From NCBI GenBank assembly GCA_028822675.1, contig JAPKDE010000177.1, positions 1 to 5,420 on the forward strand: 5,420 bases of DNA. Reading direction: 5' to 3'. The notes below the pieces were generated by a model. It was not told the DNA's origin. It searched no databases and worked only from the letters and a program-made list of their open reading frames with translations. Of this stretch, positions 1-5,420 are shown in pieces (the stretch's first letter is position 1; the number at the start of each line of letters is the position of its first letter). The position numbers and the translations under genes were made by a program. The DNA comes from Dehalococcoidia bacterium (GTDB lineage: Bacteria; Chloroflexota; Dehalococcoidia; UBA3495).

Positions 1-245
1 CACCGCAGATTGGAAACGATTACCTTGAAGTCCAGTACCTCGGTGGCCTTGTCAGCCAGCATCTCCAAGACCACTTCCGGGCAGTCTAAGACTACCAAGA
101 AGCCGCCTTCTTTCTTTCCGTTGGTTACACGGCTGCGAAAAACCTGGCCCAGCTTTTCCACTTCTACGATGGTGTATTCGCGCTCGGGCACGTTGTGGTC
201 AGGCCAGCCAATGTTGATCGGCCCGCCTACTTCCCAATGGTGCAT
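1..245 (-). CDS. Small hypothetical protein, N-terminal part (cut by window edge)
   Basis: A minus-strand reading frame opens with ATG at 245-243 and stays open to the window edge, giving 81 codons plus two bases; the stop lies outside. The start is 4 bases after the amidohydrolase stop (TAG, CAAC, ATG), a typical operon junction, with only a weak GGG-type ribosome site inside the end of the upstream gene. The protein begins MHHWEVGGPINIGWPDHN and runs into alternating hydrophobic and charged stretches (YTIVEVEKLGQVF, GGFLVVLDCPEVVLEML), which suggests a mixed alpha/beta cytosolic fold. There is no signal peptide or membrane segment. A cysteine lies at residue 55 and histidines at 2, 3 and 17. 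I do not recognise the family and assign no function. The tight spacing suggests it is co-translated with the amidohydrolase. The opposite-strand frame over 10-402 looks like an antisense shadow. Confidence 0.7.
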   Translation of the reverse strand, partial: MHHWEVGGPINIGWPDHNVPEREYTIVEVEKLGQVFRSRVTNGKKEGGFLVVLDCPEVVLEMLADKATEVLDFKVIVSNLR

Positions 246-249
246 GTTG

Positions 250-1536
250 CTAACCCAGCGCCAGGCGTTCTTTGGCAGTGGCAACGCTGGCTCCGCCCTT
301 GAATACGGTAGCCACGTCTCGCAGGTGCTCCAGGTTCTCGGTAGGGTCTCCATTGACCACCAGCAGGTCGGCTTCTTTGCCGGCTTCCACTGTGCCAATT
401 GAACTGCCAATCCCAAGTGCGAGTGCGGGACTGCGGGTTCCGGCGTGAATCGCATCAATGCGGGATAGTCCGGCTTCGTGGAGGGACATAACCTCGCCCT
501 GGAAATCGCCGAAGGGATAATAGCTCCAGCCGCAATCAGACCCTCCAACCAACTTCACGCCTGCTTTAACCAGAGCGCTGAACTGGGCCAGGGAGTTTTC
601 GCCAGAGGCGCTGGAACGCTCCAGCCGTTCTTCCTCATCAGCAGTGAGACCGCGTTCGCTCTTGAGGCCAATTAGCCGGTTTCGGTTGGCGCGGCCCAGG
701 CCCATGGTGGGGTTCAAGAAGACCTCCGAGGCGGCCAGTCGGTCGGCGGTCTTCTGATCGAATCGGTACAGGCCGTCATTGTCGTAGAAGGAGCAATGCA
801 AAATCGCATCGACTCCAGCGTCCAGGGCTGCGTTGATGGCATCGGTACAGCGGCAGTGGGCCAGCACTGAGCGCCCTCGGTTGTGGGCTTCGTCCACTAT
901 GGCCGTCAGCTCAGCCAGGGAGTAGGCGGCGCGGTAGGGATCACTGGTAGATGTGCTGCCACCAGAGGCGGCAATCTTGATGAAGTCTGCGCCTTGTTTG
1001 ACCAGGTTACGAACCATCTTACGAACCTCAGACACACCGTCAGCTTCGCCACCCATGTAATAGAGGTGGCCGCCGGTCACGGTGAGAGGCGGCCCGGAGA
1101 CCAAGACCCGTGGCCCTTCCACCAAACCCTCTGCCAGCCCTTCTTTGAGGGCAAACCCCGTGCGGTTCCAGGAGCCACAGTCGCACATTGTGGTCACACC
1201 GGAGGCCAAGGCAGTGGTAACGTTTTTGGCTGATCGTAGTAGGCGAACCTCGTCATTGTCGTCCAGGTTAACCTGCTCGCCGGTCCTGCCGTCCCCGGGC
1301 ATGTTGGTGTGAGTGTGAATGTCGAACAGCCCTGCCAACAACGTGGCACCAGGAAACTCGAGTGTCTCTTTAGCAGCTCCACCACTGTCCAGGCTAGCCG
1401 CCTCTTTGGACGGGCCGACCCATTTGATGGAATTTCCCTGGATAGCCACGGCCATCCCTTCTTGGGCTTTGCTGCCGACTCCGTCAATAAGCTTGCCAGG
1501 GATGATGACCTTGAGGGTGTTGTTGTCCTGAGGCAA
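250..1536 (-). CDS. Metal-dependent amidohydrolase (imidazolonepropionase/prolidase-like, COG1228 type)
   Basis: A complete amidohydrolase-superfamily enzyme of 428 residues from the TTG start at 1536-1534. Landmarks in this numbering are: an N-terminal beta-sandwich piece (VIIPGKLIDG ... VAIQGNSIKWVG); the HxH metal motif DIHTHTN (His74, His76); the probable carboxylated bridging lysine in DFIKIAASGG (Lys187); metal histidines in LAHC (His227) and ILHC (His247); and the catalytic aspartate in GGSDCG (Asp334). The C-terminal sandwich ends with EADLLVVNGDP and TVFKGG. All expected metal ligands are present, so an active hydrolase of a cyclic amide, amide or dipeptide-like bond is likely; the substrate cannot be read from sequence. 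No signal peptide is seen, so it should be cytosolic. The frame is also open from ATG at 1590 (446 residues), but that ATG has no ribosome site, whereas the TTG has AGGAG 7 bases upstream and gives the usual short N-terminus. It follows the iron permease by 108 bases and precedes a small unknown gene. Confidence 0.9.
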   Translation of the reverse strand: MPQDNNTLKVIIPGKLIDGVGSKAQEGMAVAIQGNSIKWVGPSKEAASLDSGGAAKETLEFPGATLLAGLFDIHTHTNMPGDGRTGEQVNLDDNDEVRLLRSAKNVTTALASGVTTMCDCGSWNRTGFALKEGLAEGLVEGPRVLVSGPPLTVTGGHLYYMGGEADGVSEVRKMVRNLVKQGADFIKIAASGGSTSTSDPYRAAYSLAELTAIVDEAHNRGRSVLAHCRCTDAINAALDAGVDAILHCSFYDNDGLYRFDQKTADRLAASEVFLNPTMGLGRANRNRLIGLKSERGLTADEEERLERSSASGENSLAQFSALVKAGVKLVGGSDCGWSYYPFGDFQGEVMSLHEAGLSRIDAIHAGTRSPALALGIGSSIGTVEAGKEADLLVVNGDPTENLEHLRDVATVFKGGASVATAKERLALG

Positions 1537-1543
1537 CGCACTA

Positions 1544-1548
1544 CTCCT
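1544..1548 (-). promoter_or_regulatory. Shine-Dalgarno AGGAG that decides the amidohydrolase start
   Basis: On the minus strand AGGAG is followed by 7 bases (TAGTGCG) and then TTG at 1536-1534. The ATG 54 bases further upstream (1590-1588) is preceded by AGCTGATTAGCCAGC, which has no purine-rich site. The 18 residues between the two starts also lie outside the conserved enzyme fold. Together these favour the TTG start. Confidence 0.7.
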
Positions 1549-1636
1549 GAATGAACGATTTTGGGCGAATAATTTTAAGCGCCCGGCCATGCTGGCTAAT
1601 CAGCTTTTCTGATGAAAGCAAGGCTGGGACGCGTAG

Positions 1637-1642
1637 ATTATA
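1637..1642 (-). promoter_or_regulatory. Possible -10 hexamer (TATAAT) ahead of the amidohydrolase
   Basis: A perfect TATAAT on the minus strand begins 3 bases after the permease stop codon (TAG at 1647-1645). It would place transcription about 90-95 bases ahead of the TTG start. No good -35 hexamer is found at 16-18 bases upstream (the candidates resemble ATGCTC or TGCTCC), and there is no extended TGn element. This is at best a weak internal promoter. Confidence 0.3.
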
Positions 1643-1644
1643 GC

Positions 1645-3258
1645 CTACCGGCGTTCTCGGAGCATGAGGAAGGCCAGGGGAACTGCAGACGCGGCGATCA
1701 GTAGTAGCGCTGGTAGCGCAGCGCGGGCGAAGAACGCTTCTGAAGCGTTTGACCAAATTGAGGTGGCCAGCGTGTTGAAGCCGATAGGACTCAGGATCAG
1801 TGTGGCGGGCAGCTCTTTCATCACCAGTAGAAATACCAGGGCCCATCCGGCCATCAGACCCGGCCTGGCCACGGGGAGCGTCACTGATGAGAAGGCGCGT
1901 AGTGGGCTGTTGCCCAGCCCTCTAGCTGCTTCCTCGATCCTGGGGCTAATCTGCAACAGCGATGTGCGAACCGCTCCCAGCGCTGGCGAGAGATACAGCA
2001 CCACGTAGGCCAACAACAGCAATCCAGTGGTTTGGTATAGCGGCGGGGCGTATCTGGCCCCGAAGAAGACCAACGATAGGGCGATGGCGATTCCTGGCAG
2101 AGCAAACCCAATGTAACTAAGCCGTTCCAAGGCCCCGCTGAACACGCCTGGATAGCGCACTGATAAGGCTGCGATCGGGAGGGCGGCTATCACTGCTGCA
2201 GTCGCCGCCAGCGCCGCAACGTAGACAGAGTTACCTACGGCGGTCCACACCAAGTTGAACGGCTCCCCGGCTGAGATTCCCCGGATCACCCAGTAAACAA
2301 GGACAGACATGGGAGCTGCCAAAGAAATTGCTACCACAATGCTGCAGAAGACCAACGCCGGCCACTTCCACCGCCCCAACCGTACAGTCGAGGGTGGGCG
2401 CGAGACCGATGTTGTGCTGCTGTAATAGCGGGCGCGGCCTCGGCTGAACAACTCAATTCCCACAATTGCCAGGGCCAGAATCACCAGTGACAAAGACATT
2501 CCGGCACCCAGTGTCCGGTCCAGCGCCGACTCGTATTGGATGAAGATGGCCCAGGTGAAAGTCTCGTAGCGCAGCAGTGACACTGCTCCAAAATCCGAGA
2601 GGGTATAGAGCGCCACCAGCAACCCGCCGGCGGCAATGCCAGGCCGGAGCAAGGGCAGCGTAACCGAGAAGAAAGTAGTCCAGTTGCCACGACCCAGTAT
2701 GCGGGATGATTCTTCCAGTGCAGGGTCAATTCTTAGCAATGCGGCACGGACTGTCAGCACCACGTAGGGAAAGCTGAGGAAGGTCAGAGTGAGCAGTGCG
2801 CCGGCATAGCCGTGGATGTCGGGTAGGCGGGCAATGCCAAAAGGGTCTTCTAGGGCTTGTTGCAGCATCCCCCGTGGCCCAAGGGCGGCGATTACGATGA
2901 AGCCAGCCACGTAGCTGGGTATCACCAGAGGTAGTGCAGACAAGACCACCCAGACGCGTCGGAAAGGCAGGTCTGTCCGCGTTGTGAGCCAGGCAATGGG
3001 TACCGCCAGGATGATCGAGGCCACGGTGACGGTGACCACCAATAAAATCGTCTTGAGGAGGATGGCACCGATTCGCTGGCGAAAGAGCAGGTCCCAGATG
3101 TCTCCGCCGGCGTCAAACGTCCGCACAACCAGGTAGACCAGAGGCAGCAACAAGACAGCGCCTACGAATAACGCAGGACCCCAGATGACTGCCGGAGGGG
3201 TTCCTCGCCCTCCGGACAAAGTCCGTAGCCCAGCCGCTGCCACCGCACCAATGCTCAC
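1645..3258 (-). CDS. Ferric-iron-type ABC transporter permease, two-domain fusion (FbpB/AfuB-like)
   Basis: A complete inner-membrane permease of 537 residues with about 12 hydrophobic segments, roughly at 24-46, 66-90, 103-125, 149-170, 207-228, 252-271, 299-324, 340-366, 380-400, 411-430, 467-490 and 512-533. Both halves carry the EAA loop that docks the ATPase: EESSRILGRG ... LPLLRPG at about 182-207, and IEEAARGLGN ... LPVARPG at about 441-467. Two fused permease domains of about 540 residues are typical of Fe(3+) importers such as FbpB, AfuB and SfuB. The start is GTG at 3258-3256; its last bases form a 4-base GTGA overlap with the stop of the binding-protein gene, so translation is probably coupled. 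Its own ribosome site is weak (GAGG about 14 bases upstream). The family assignment is secure; iron as substrate is inferred from the partner binding protein. Thiamine, putrescine or phosphonate relatives are less likely. Confidence 0.93.
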   Translation of the reverse strand: MSIGAVAAAGLRTLSGGRGTPPAVIWGPALFVGAVLLLPLVYLVVRTFDAGGDIWDLLFRQRIGAILLKTILLVVTVTVASIILAVPIAWLTTRTDLPFRRVWVVLSALPLVIPSYVAGFIVIAALGPRGMLQQALEDPFGIARLPDIHGYAGALLTLTFLSFPYVVLTVRAALLRIDPALEESSRILGRGNWTTFFSVTLPLLRPGIAAGGLLVALYTLSDFGAVSLLRYETFTWAIFIQYESALDRTLGAGMSLSLVILALAIVGIELFSRGRARYYSSTTSVSRPPSTVRLGRWKWPALVFCSIVVAISLAAPMSVLVYWVIRGISAGEPFNLVWTAVGNSVYVAALAATAAVIAALPIAALSVRYPGVFSGALERLSYIGFALPGIAIALSLVFFGARYAPPLYQTTGLLLLAYVVLYLSPALGAVRTSLLQISPRIEEAARGLGNSPLRAFSSVTLPVARPGLMAGWALVFLLVMKELPATLILSPIGFNTLATSIWSNASEAFFARAALPALLLIAASAVPLAFLMLRERR

Positions 3259-4280
3259 GGAATGATGCCAGCCTCACGGAGTAGCGCTTGGGTGCCTTCC
3301 AGGTCTGATAGGGCCGATGAAGAAAGGTCCGGGTTGTTGATCTCAGACAGCGGCGAAACGCCTTCCGCCACAGGGATACCGGCGGCCAGCGGGTATTCAT
3401 AAGTCTCGTCGACGAAGTATTTCTGCGAGCTCTCAGATAGCAGATAATCTACGAACCGTCGGGCATTATCTTTGTTGTCGGACTCCTTGAGAATGCCGAC
3501 GCCGGAGACCATAACTATCGCACCCGGCCCGCCTGCCGGTGGATGGTAGTTTCTGGCGCCGAACGAATTGCCTTGTTCAGCCAAGAACCGGTGCAGGTAG
3601 TAATGGTTCACGAGTCCGACGTCAATCTCGCCCAAAGCTACTGCGGATACGATCGGTGTGTTCTTGGGATAGACCTTTGGGTCATTGGCCTGAATATTCT
3701 CCAGCCATTGAACCGTCCGCTGGTCGCCCCACATGGAACGCATGGCGGTAATCATGGTCTGGAACGATGCGTTGGTCGGTGCCCAGCCGATGCGACCCTT
3801 CCAAATGGGGTCAGTAAACCCGGTCAGGTCATCGGGCAGGTCATCAGGGGTTAGTCTTTCAGTGTTGTAGACCACCGTTCTGGCGCGGCCGGAAACCCCA
3901 ACCCAAACTCCGTCTGATGCCGCAGCCCATTGCGAGACCCTAGTCAAGACGTCTTCAGCTAGGGGCGTTAGCATTTCTGACACGGCTCCAAGGCCGCCTG
4001 GGTCCTGGGCAAAGAAGATGTCTGCCTGGGTGTTGTCACCCTCTTCCAATAGAGTTGCTGCCAACTGGGGCGTGCCGGCGTACTTAACTGACACATCAAT
4101 GCCGGTGTCCTCTTTGAACCGGTCGATCAGTGGGCCTACCAGAGTTTCGCTACGGCCCGAATACACGGTTAGTGAGCCTGCGTCGCCATCAGAGCCGCCA
4201 CAGGCAGACAGGAATACAGCGGCTAACATGAGAGTTAGTATTCCCCAGATACGGATCCCTTTGTTGGTGCTAGTAGACAT
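3255..4280 (-). CDS. Iron(III) ABC transporter substrate-binding lipoprotein (FbpA/FutA-like)
   Basis: A complete extracytoplasmic binding protein of 341 residues. A basic N-terminus (NKGIR) and hydrophobic segment (11-23) lead to the lipobox LSAC, with the lipidated cysteine at 27, so the mature protein should be membrane-anchored. The fold begins SLTVYSGRSE (Tyr40), continues with DIFFAQDPGGLGAV (87-100), VVYNTERL (Tyr138) and DPIWKGRIGWAPTNASF (157-173), and has the adjacent tyrosines NHYYLHRF (Tyr227, Tyr228). In FbpA/FutA proteins a matching tyrosine pair, plus tyrosines in the YSGR and VVYN regions, ligates Fe(3+); these motifs support iron as the cargo. The start is ATG at 4280-4278, with ribosome site GAAAGAGGT about 10 bases upstream. 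It is the first gene of a minus-strand operon, overlapping the permease by 4 bases, and lies behind a good promoter. Binding of another oxyanion-coordinated metal cannot be excluded. Confidence 0.93.
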   Translation of the reverse strand: MSTSTNKGIRIWGILTLMLAAVFLSACGGSDGDAGSLTVYSGRSETLVGPLIDRFKEDTGIDVSVKYAGTPQLAATLLEEGDNTQADIFFAQDPGGLGAVSEMLTPLAEDVLTRVSQWAAASDGVWVGVSGRARTVVYNTERLTPDDLPDDLTGFTDPIWKGRIGWAPTNASFQTMITAMRSMWGDQRTVQWLENIQANDPKVYPKNTPIVSAVALGEIDVGLVNHYYLHRFLAEQGNSFGARNYHPPAGGPGAIVMVSGVGILKESDNKDNARRFVDYLLSESSQKYFVDETYEYPLAAGIPVAEGVSPLSEINNPDLSSSALSDLEGTQALLREAGIIP

Positions 4281-4290
4281 TTTGCGTTAT

Positions 4291-4299
4291 ACCTCTTTC
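4291..4299 (-). promoter_or_regulatory. Ribosome binding site of the iron-binding lipoprotein gene
   Basis: GAAAGAGGT on the minus strand ends 10 bases before the ATG at 4280. The match to the anti-Shine-Dalgarno is good and the spacing slightly long. It supports this start over in-frame alternatives further into the signal peptide. Confidence 0.6.
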
Positions 4300-4354
4300 A
4301 TAGAATCGGTTTTCGTTAGGACAGGATTTTTATGATGTGTCTATTAACAATTAA

Positions 4355-4364
4355 AAAACGTCTG
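4355..4364 (+). repeat. AAAACGTCTG motif, copy 1
   Basis: The decamer AAAACGTCTG occurs here and again, exactly, at 4439-4448, 84 bases away and in the same orientation. This copy would fall about 12-21 bases downstream of the predicted start point of the lipoprotein operon, a position where a bound protein could block transcription. Confidence 0.35.
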
Positions 4365-4382
4365 CACGATTAACTTAGCACG

Positions 4383-4411
4383 AGCATACGTCCCAATAAG
4401 GATAGTGTCAA
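4383..4411 (-). promoter_or_regulatory. Sigma70-type promoter for the lipoprotein-permease operon
   Basis: Reading the minus strand, a perfect -35 TTGACA (4411-4406) is followed by exactly 17 bases and then TATGCT (4388-4383). The -10 matches TATAAT at its three most conserved positions (TA...T) plus the third base. The start point would be near 4376, leaving an untranslated leader of about 95 bases before the ATG at 4280. Confidence 0.65.
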
Positions 4412-4438
4412 TGGAAACATCTTGATTGAATATCTTCT

Positions 4439-4448
4439 AAAACGTCTG
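4439..4448 (+). repeat. AAAACGTCTG motif, copy 2
   Basis: Exact second copy of the decamer at 4355-4364, placed 28 bases upstream of the minus-strand -35 hexamer. The 84-base spacing is near eight helical turns, so both copies would face the same side of the DNA. Confidence 0.35.
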
Positions 4449-4457
4449 TATTACCTA

Positions 4458-4475
4458 GATAATGTACCCATTATT
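4458..4475. promoter_or_regulatory. Fur-box-like inverted repeat (candidate iron-regulator operator)
   Basis: GATAATG, four bases (TACC), then CATTATT. The arms are exact over ATAATG/CATTAT, and the outer base pair differs. The classical Fur box is GATAATG, five bases, CATTATC, so both arms match almost completely but the spacer is one base shorter. It lies between the two promoters: 46 bases separate it from the minus -35 and 119 from the plus -35. It therefore does not overlap either promoter, which weakens a simple repression model. Confidence 0.4.
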
Positions 4476-4518
4476 CCCCTAAAATAAGCCTCCTTGAATT
4501 TGACAAATCTAGTCTCAA

Positions 4519-4533
4519 AATCACCCTGTGATT
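4519..4533. promoter_or_regulatory. Short perfect inverted repeat, possible operator
   Basis: AATCAC-CCT-GTGATT: six-base arms that match perfectly around a 3-base centre. It lies 61 bases upstream of the plus-strand -35. It could bind a dimeric regulator, but a repeat of this length can occur by chance in a 410-base AT-rich gap. Confidence 0.25.
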
Positions 4534-4567
4534 ACCCTCAAACCATGCGTACAGTTGCCAGGGATAT

Positions 4568-4579
4568 CGTCTGACGTTT
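4568..4579 (-). repeat. Inverted partial copy of the AAAACGTCTG motif
   Basis: CGTCTGACGTTT contains CGTCTG as in the two decamers. Its reverse complement starts AAACGTC, so it also carries an inverted copy; CGTC-T-GACG is itself a small palindrome (4568-4576). It ends 15 bases before the plus-strand -35 hexamer. Confidence 0.25.
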
Positions 4580-4594
4580 ATTCTTCGCTATATA

Positions 4595-4623
4595 TTGACA
4601 TTGTTAATTGCTACGCATACACT
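4595..4623 (+). promoter_or_regulatory. Sigma70-type promoter for the ATPase gene
   Basis: A perfect TTGACA at 4595-4600 is followed by a 17-base spacer and TACACT at 4618-4623, which matches TATAAT at positions 1, 2, 4 and 6. Transcription would begin near 4630, about 60 bases before the ATG at 4691. The same spacing as the opposing promoter, on the correct strand for the gene it faces, strengthens both calls. Confidence 0.65.
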
Positions 4624-4690
4624 TATTTAGACTCGGAGAGAGACAGATCAACGGTGATTTTCTGCGAGGACTCCCCGATTAAAGGGATAG

Positions 4691-5420
4691 ATGAAACTTT
4701 CAGACCGAAAAAAGTCTGTGGATAACCTGAGCAACGCCCCAGCGTTGAAGTGCATCGGCTTGGCCAAGCAATTCAATGGCGTACCTGCTGTGGCTGGCTT
4801 AGAATTGACCGTCCCCCAAGGCCAGATTATGGCGTTGCTGGGCCCCAGCGGCTGCGGCAAAACCACTGCGCTCCGGTTGATTGCCGGGTTTGAAGAGCCG
4901 GACAAAGGCGTCATCTCCATCGGCGGCCAGACGGTTAATGTCGGCGGCCAGAGTCTTCCTCCAGAACACCGCCGCGTTGGCATGGTCTTCCAAGAGGGTG
5001 CCCTTTTCCCCCATCTATCCGTAGCAGAAAACATTTCTTACGGACTGCCCAAAGGCCAAGGACGCAAAGAACGTGTCTCCGAAGTTCTAGAACTGATCGG
5101 TCTAACTCCCCAGAGAAACCGGATGCCTCATGAGTTGTCCGGCGGCCAACAACAGCGTGTGGCCTTGGGACGTGCCTTGGCCCCCCAGCCAGAAGTTCTG
5201 CTGCTGGATGAACCCTTCTCTAACCTGGATCCAAAGCTGAGGGAACAGGTTCGGCGCGACGTTCTTAACATCCTCAAAGCCAGCCACACCACAGCCATCT
5301 TCGTGACTCACGACCAAGAAGAAGCATTGTTTGTGGGGGATGTTGTAGCAGTGATGAACGAAGGTCGTGTTGAACAGACCGGCTCTCCGGAGTCGATTTT
5401 CCACCACCCGGTCACCAAGT
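4691..5420 (+). CDS. Ferric-iron-type ABC transporter ATP-binding protein (FbpC-like), 3' end cut by window
   Basis: 243 codons of an importer ATPase are present and the frame is open at the window edge. Visible elements in order: A-loop aromatic Phe28 (KQFNG); Walker A GPSGCGKTT (51-59); Q-loop Gln101 (MVFQEGALFPHLSV); ABC signature LSGGQQQR (149-156); Walker B VLLLDEP (169-175); D-loop SNLD (177-180); and H-loop His207 (VTHDQEEAL). All catalytic residues are intact. FbpC/PotA-type proteins usually reach about 350 residues, so the C-terminal regulatory (TOBE-like) part should lie beyond the window. The ATG at 4691 is fixed from upstream by an in-frame TAG at 4688-4690; AAAGGG (4681-4686) is a plausible ribosome site, only 4 bases away. 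The frame also contains a later GTG at 4718 without a ribosome site. It is divergent from the binding protein and permease genes with which it should assemble at the inner face of the membrane. The sugar or polyamine ATPase subfamily is the alternative on sequence alone. Confidence 0.93.
   Translation, partial: MKLSDRKKSVDNLSNAPALKCIGLAKQFNGVPAVAGLELTVPQGQIMALLGPSGCGKTTALRLIAGFEEPDKGVISIGGQTVNVGGQSLPPEHRRVGMVFQEGALFPHLSVAENISYGLPKGQGRKERVSEVLELIGLTPQRNRMPHELSGGQQQRVALGRALAPQPEVLLLDEPFSNLDPKLREQVRRDVLNILKASHTTAIFVTHDQEEALFVGDVVAVMNEGRVEQTGSPESIFHHPVTK

Larger units (their letters stand above)
4281..4690. other. Divergent AT-rich control region between the lipoprotein and ATPase genes
   Basis: This 410-base stretch has no credible gene. 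It is visibly richer in A and T than the flanking genes. It holds outward-facing promoters for both transcription units, two short inverted repeats and a recurring AAAACGTCTG motif, each listed separately. A 65-codon frame (4528-4725) crosses its right end, but it lacks a ribosome site and runs over the plus promoter and the ATPase start. I see no terminator hairpin, RNA gene or riboswitch that I can support. Confidence 0.75.

Noticed and set aside
10..402. 130-codon plus-strand frame at the left edge
   Set aside because: It lies antisense to the small minus-strand gene and the end of the amidohydrolase; it has low-complexity serine/threonine-rich content and no recognisable family, as expected for a shadow frame.
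1599..1613. ATCAG-CTTTT-CTGAT hairpin between permease and amidohydrolase as a terminator
   Set aside because: The stem is only 5 AT-leaning pairs and no run of T follows on the minus strand, so it should not terminate transcription.
2481..3400. Several 68-95-codon minus-strand frames inside the permease and lipoprotein genes
   Set aside because: They are out-of-frame shadows rich in Trp, Cys, Arg and Ser, lying wholly within well-supported genes.
4471..4487. TTATT-CCCCTAA-AATAA inverted repeat
   Set aside because: The arms are only 5 bases of A and T in an AT-rich gap, and it overlaps the stronger Fur-like dyad; chance is the simplest explanation.
4469..4497. AAGGAGG on the minus strand with a tiny ATG frame (MGTLSR) downstream, as a leader peptide
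   Set aside because: The AAGGAGG is too far from the ATG, and both lie upstream of the visible minus-strand promoter, so they would probably not be transcribed.
4500..4528. Second TTGACA on the plus strand (4500-4505) as a promoter
   Set aside because: No -10-like hexamer lies 16-18 bases downstream; the sequence there is ACCCTG or close to it.
4528..4725. 65-codon plus-strand frame in the divergent gap
   Set aside because: It starts at a GTG without a ribosome site, runs through the plus promoter and overlaps the ATPase start in another frame; the peptide has no recognisable features.
4648..5407. Minus-strand frames opposite the ATPase gene
   Set aside because: They are antisense to an ATPase with every catalytic motif intact, and have no recognisable domains.

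Overview
The window looks like an ordinary bacterial chromosome segment that carries a ferric-iron-type ABC importer beside an amidohydrolase. Coding DNA is moderately GC-rich, and a clearly AT-rich 410-base gap lies at 4281-4690. The binding protein has a lipobox, so it should be a membrane-tethered lipoprotein. Gene style and the mix of amidohydrolase with an iron importer would fit a Chloroflexota-like (SAR202/Dehalococcoidia-type) or another free-living lineage. That placement is a low-confidence impression, because no taxonomic marker is present.

Layout, left to right. Positions 1-245 (minus) hold the N-terminal 81 codons of a small cytosolic protein that I do not recognise. Positions 250-1536 (minus) hold a metal-dependent amidohydrolase of the imidazolonepropionase/prolidase-like group; it most likely starts at a TTG codon with a strong Shine-Dalgarno sequence, not at the ATG at 1590. 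Positions 1645-3258 (minus) hold a fused two-domain FbpB-type permease with a GTG start. Positions 3255-4280 (minus) hold an FbpA/FutA-type iron-binding lipoprotein. The permease and binding-protein genes overlap by 4 bases (GTGA). Positions 4281-4690 form a divergent control region. Positions 4691-5420 (plus) hold the FbpC-type ATPase, cut by the window edge.

The three transporter genes make one importer: lipoprotein (capture), permease (channel) and ATPase (drive). They are split into two divergent transcription units. The control region has two good sigma70-type promoters facing outward: minus TTGACA-N17-TATGCT at 4411-4383, and plus TTGACA-N17-TACACT at 4595-4623. Between and around them lie a Fur-box-like inverted repeat (4458-4475), a second short inverted repeat (4519-4533) and a repeated AAAACGTCTG motif. 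This is consistent with joint metal-responsive control, but the sequence alone does not prove it.

The amidohydrolase and the small gene downstream of it follow the permease on the same strand, so they may be read through from the iron promoter. A TATAAT hexamer directly after the permease stop could give them some independent transcription. I found no mobile element, RNA gene, CRISPR array or convincing terminator, and no clear sign of a novel system. The most open questions are the unrecognised small gene and the control elements in the divergent gap.
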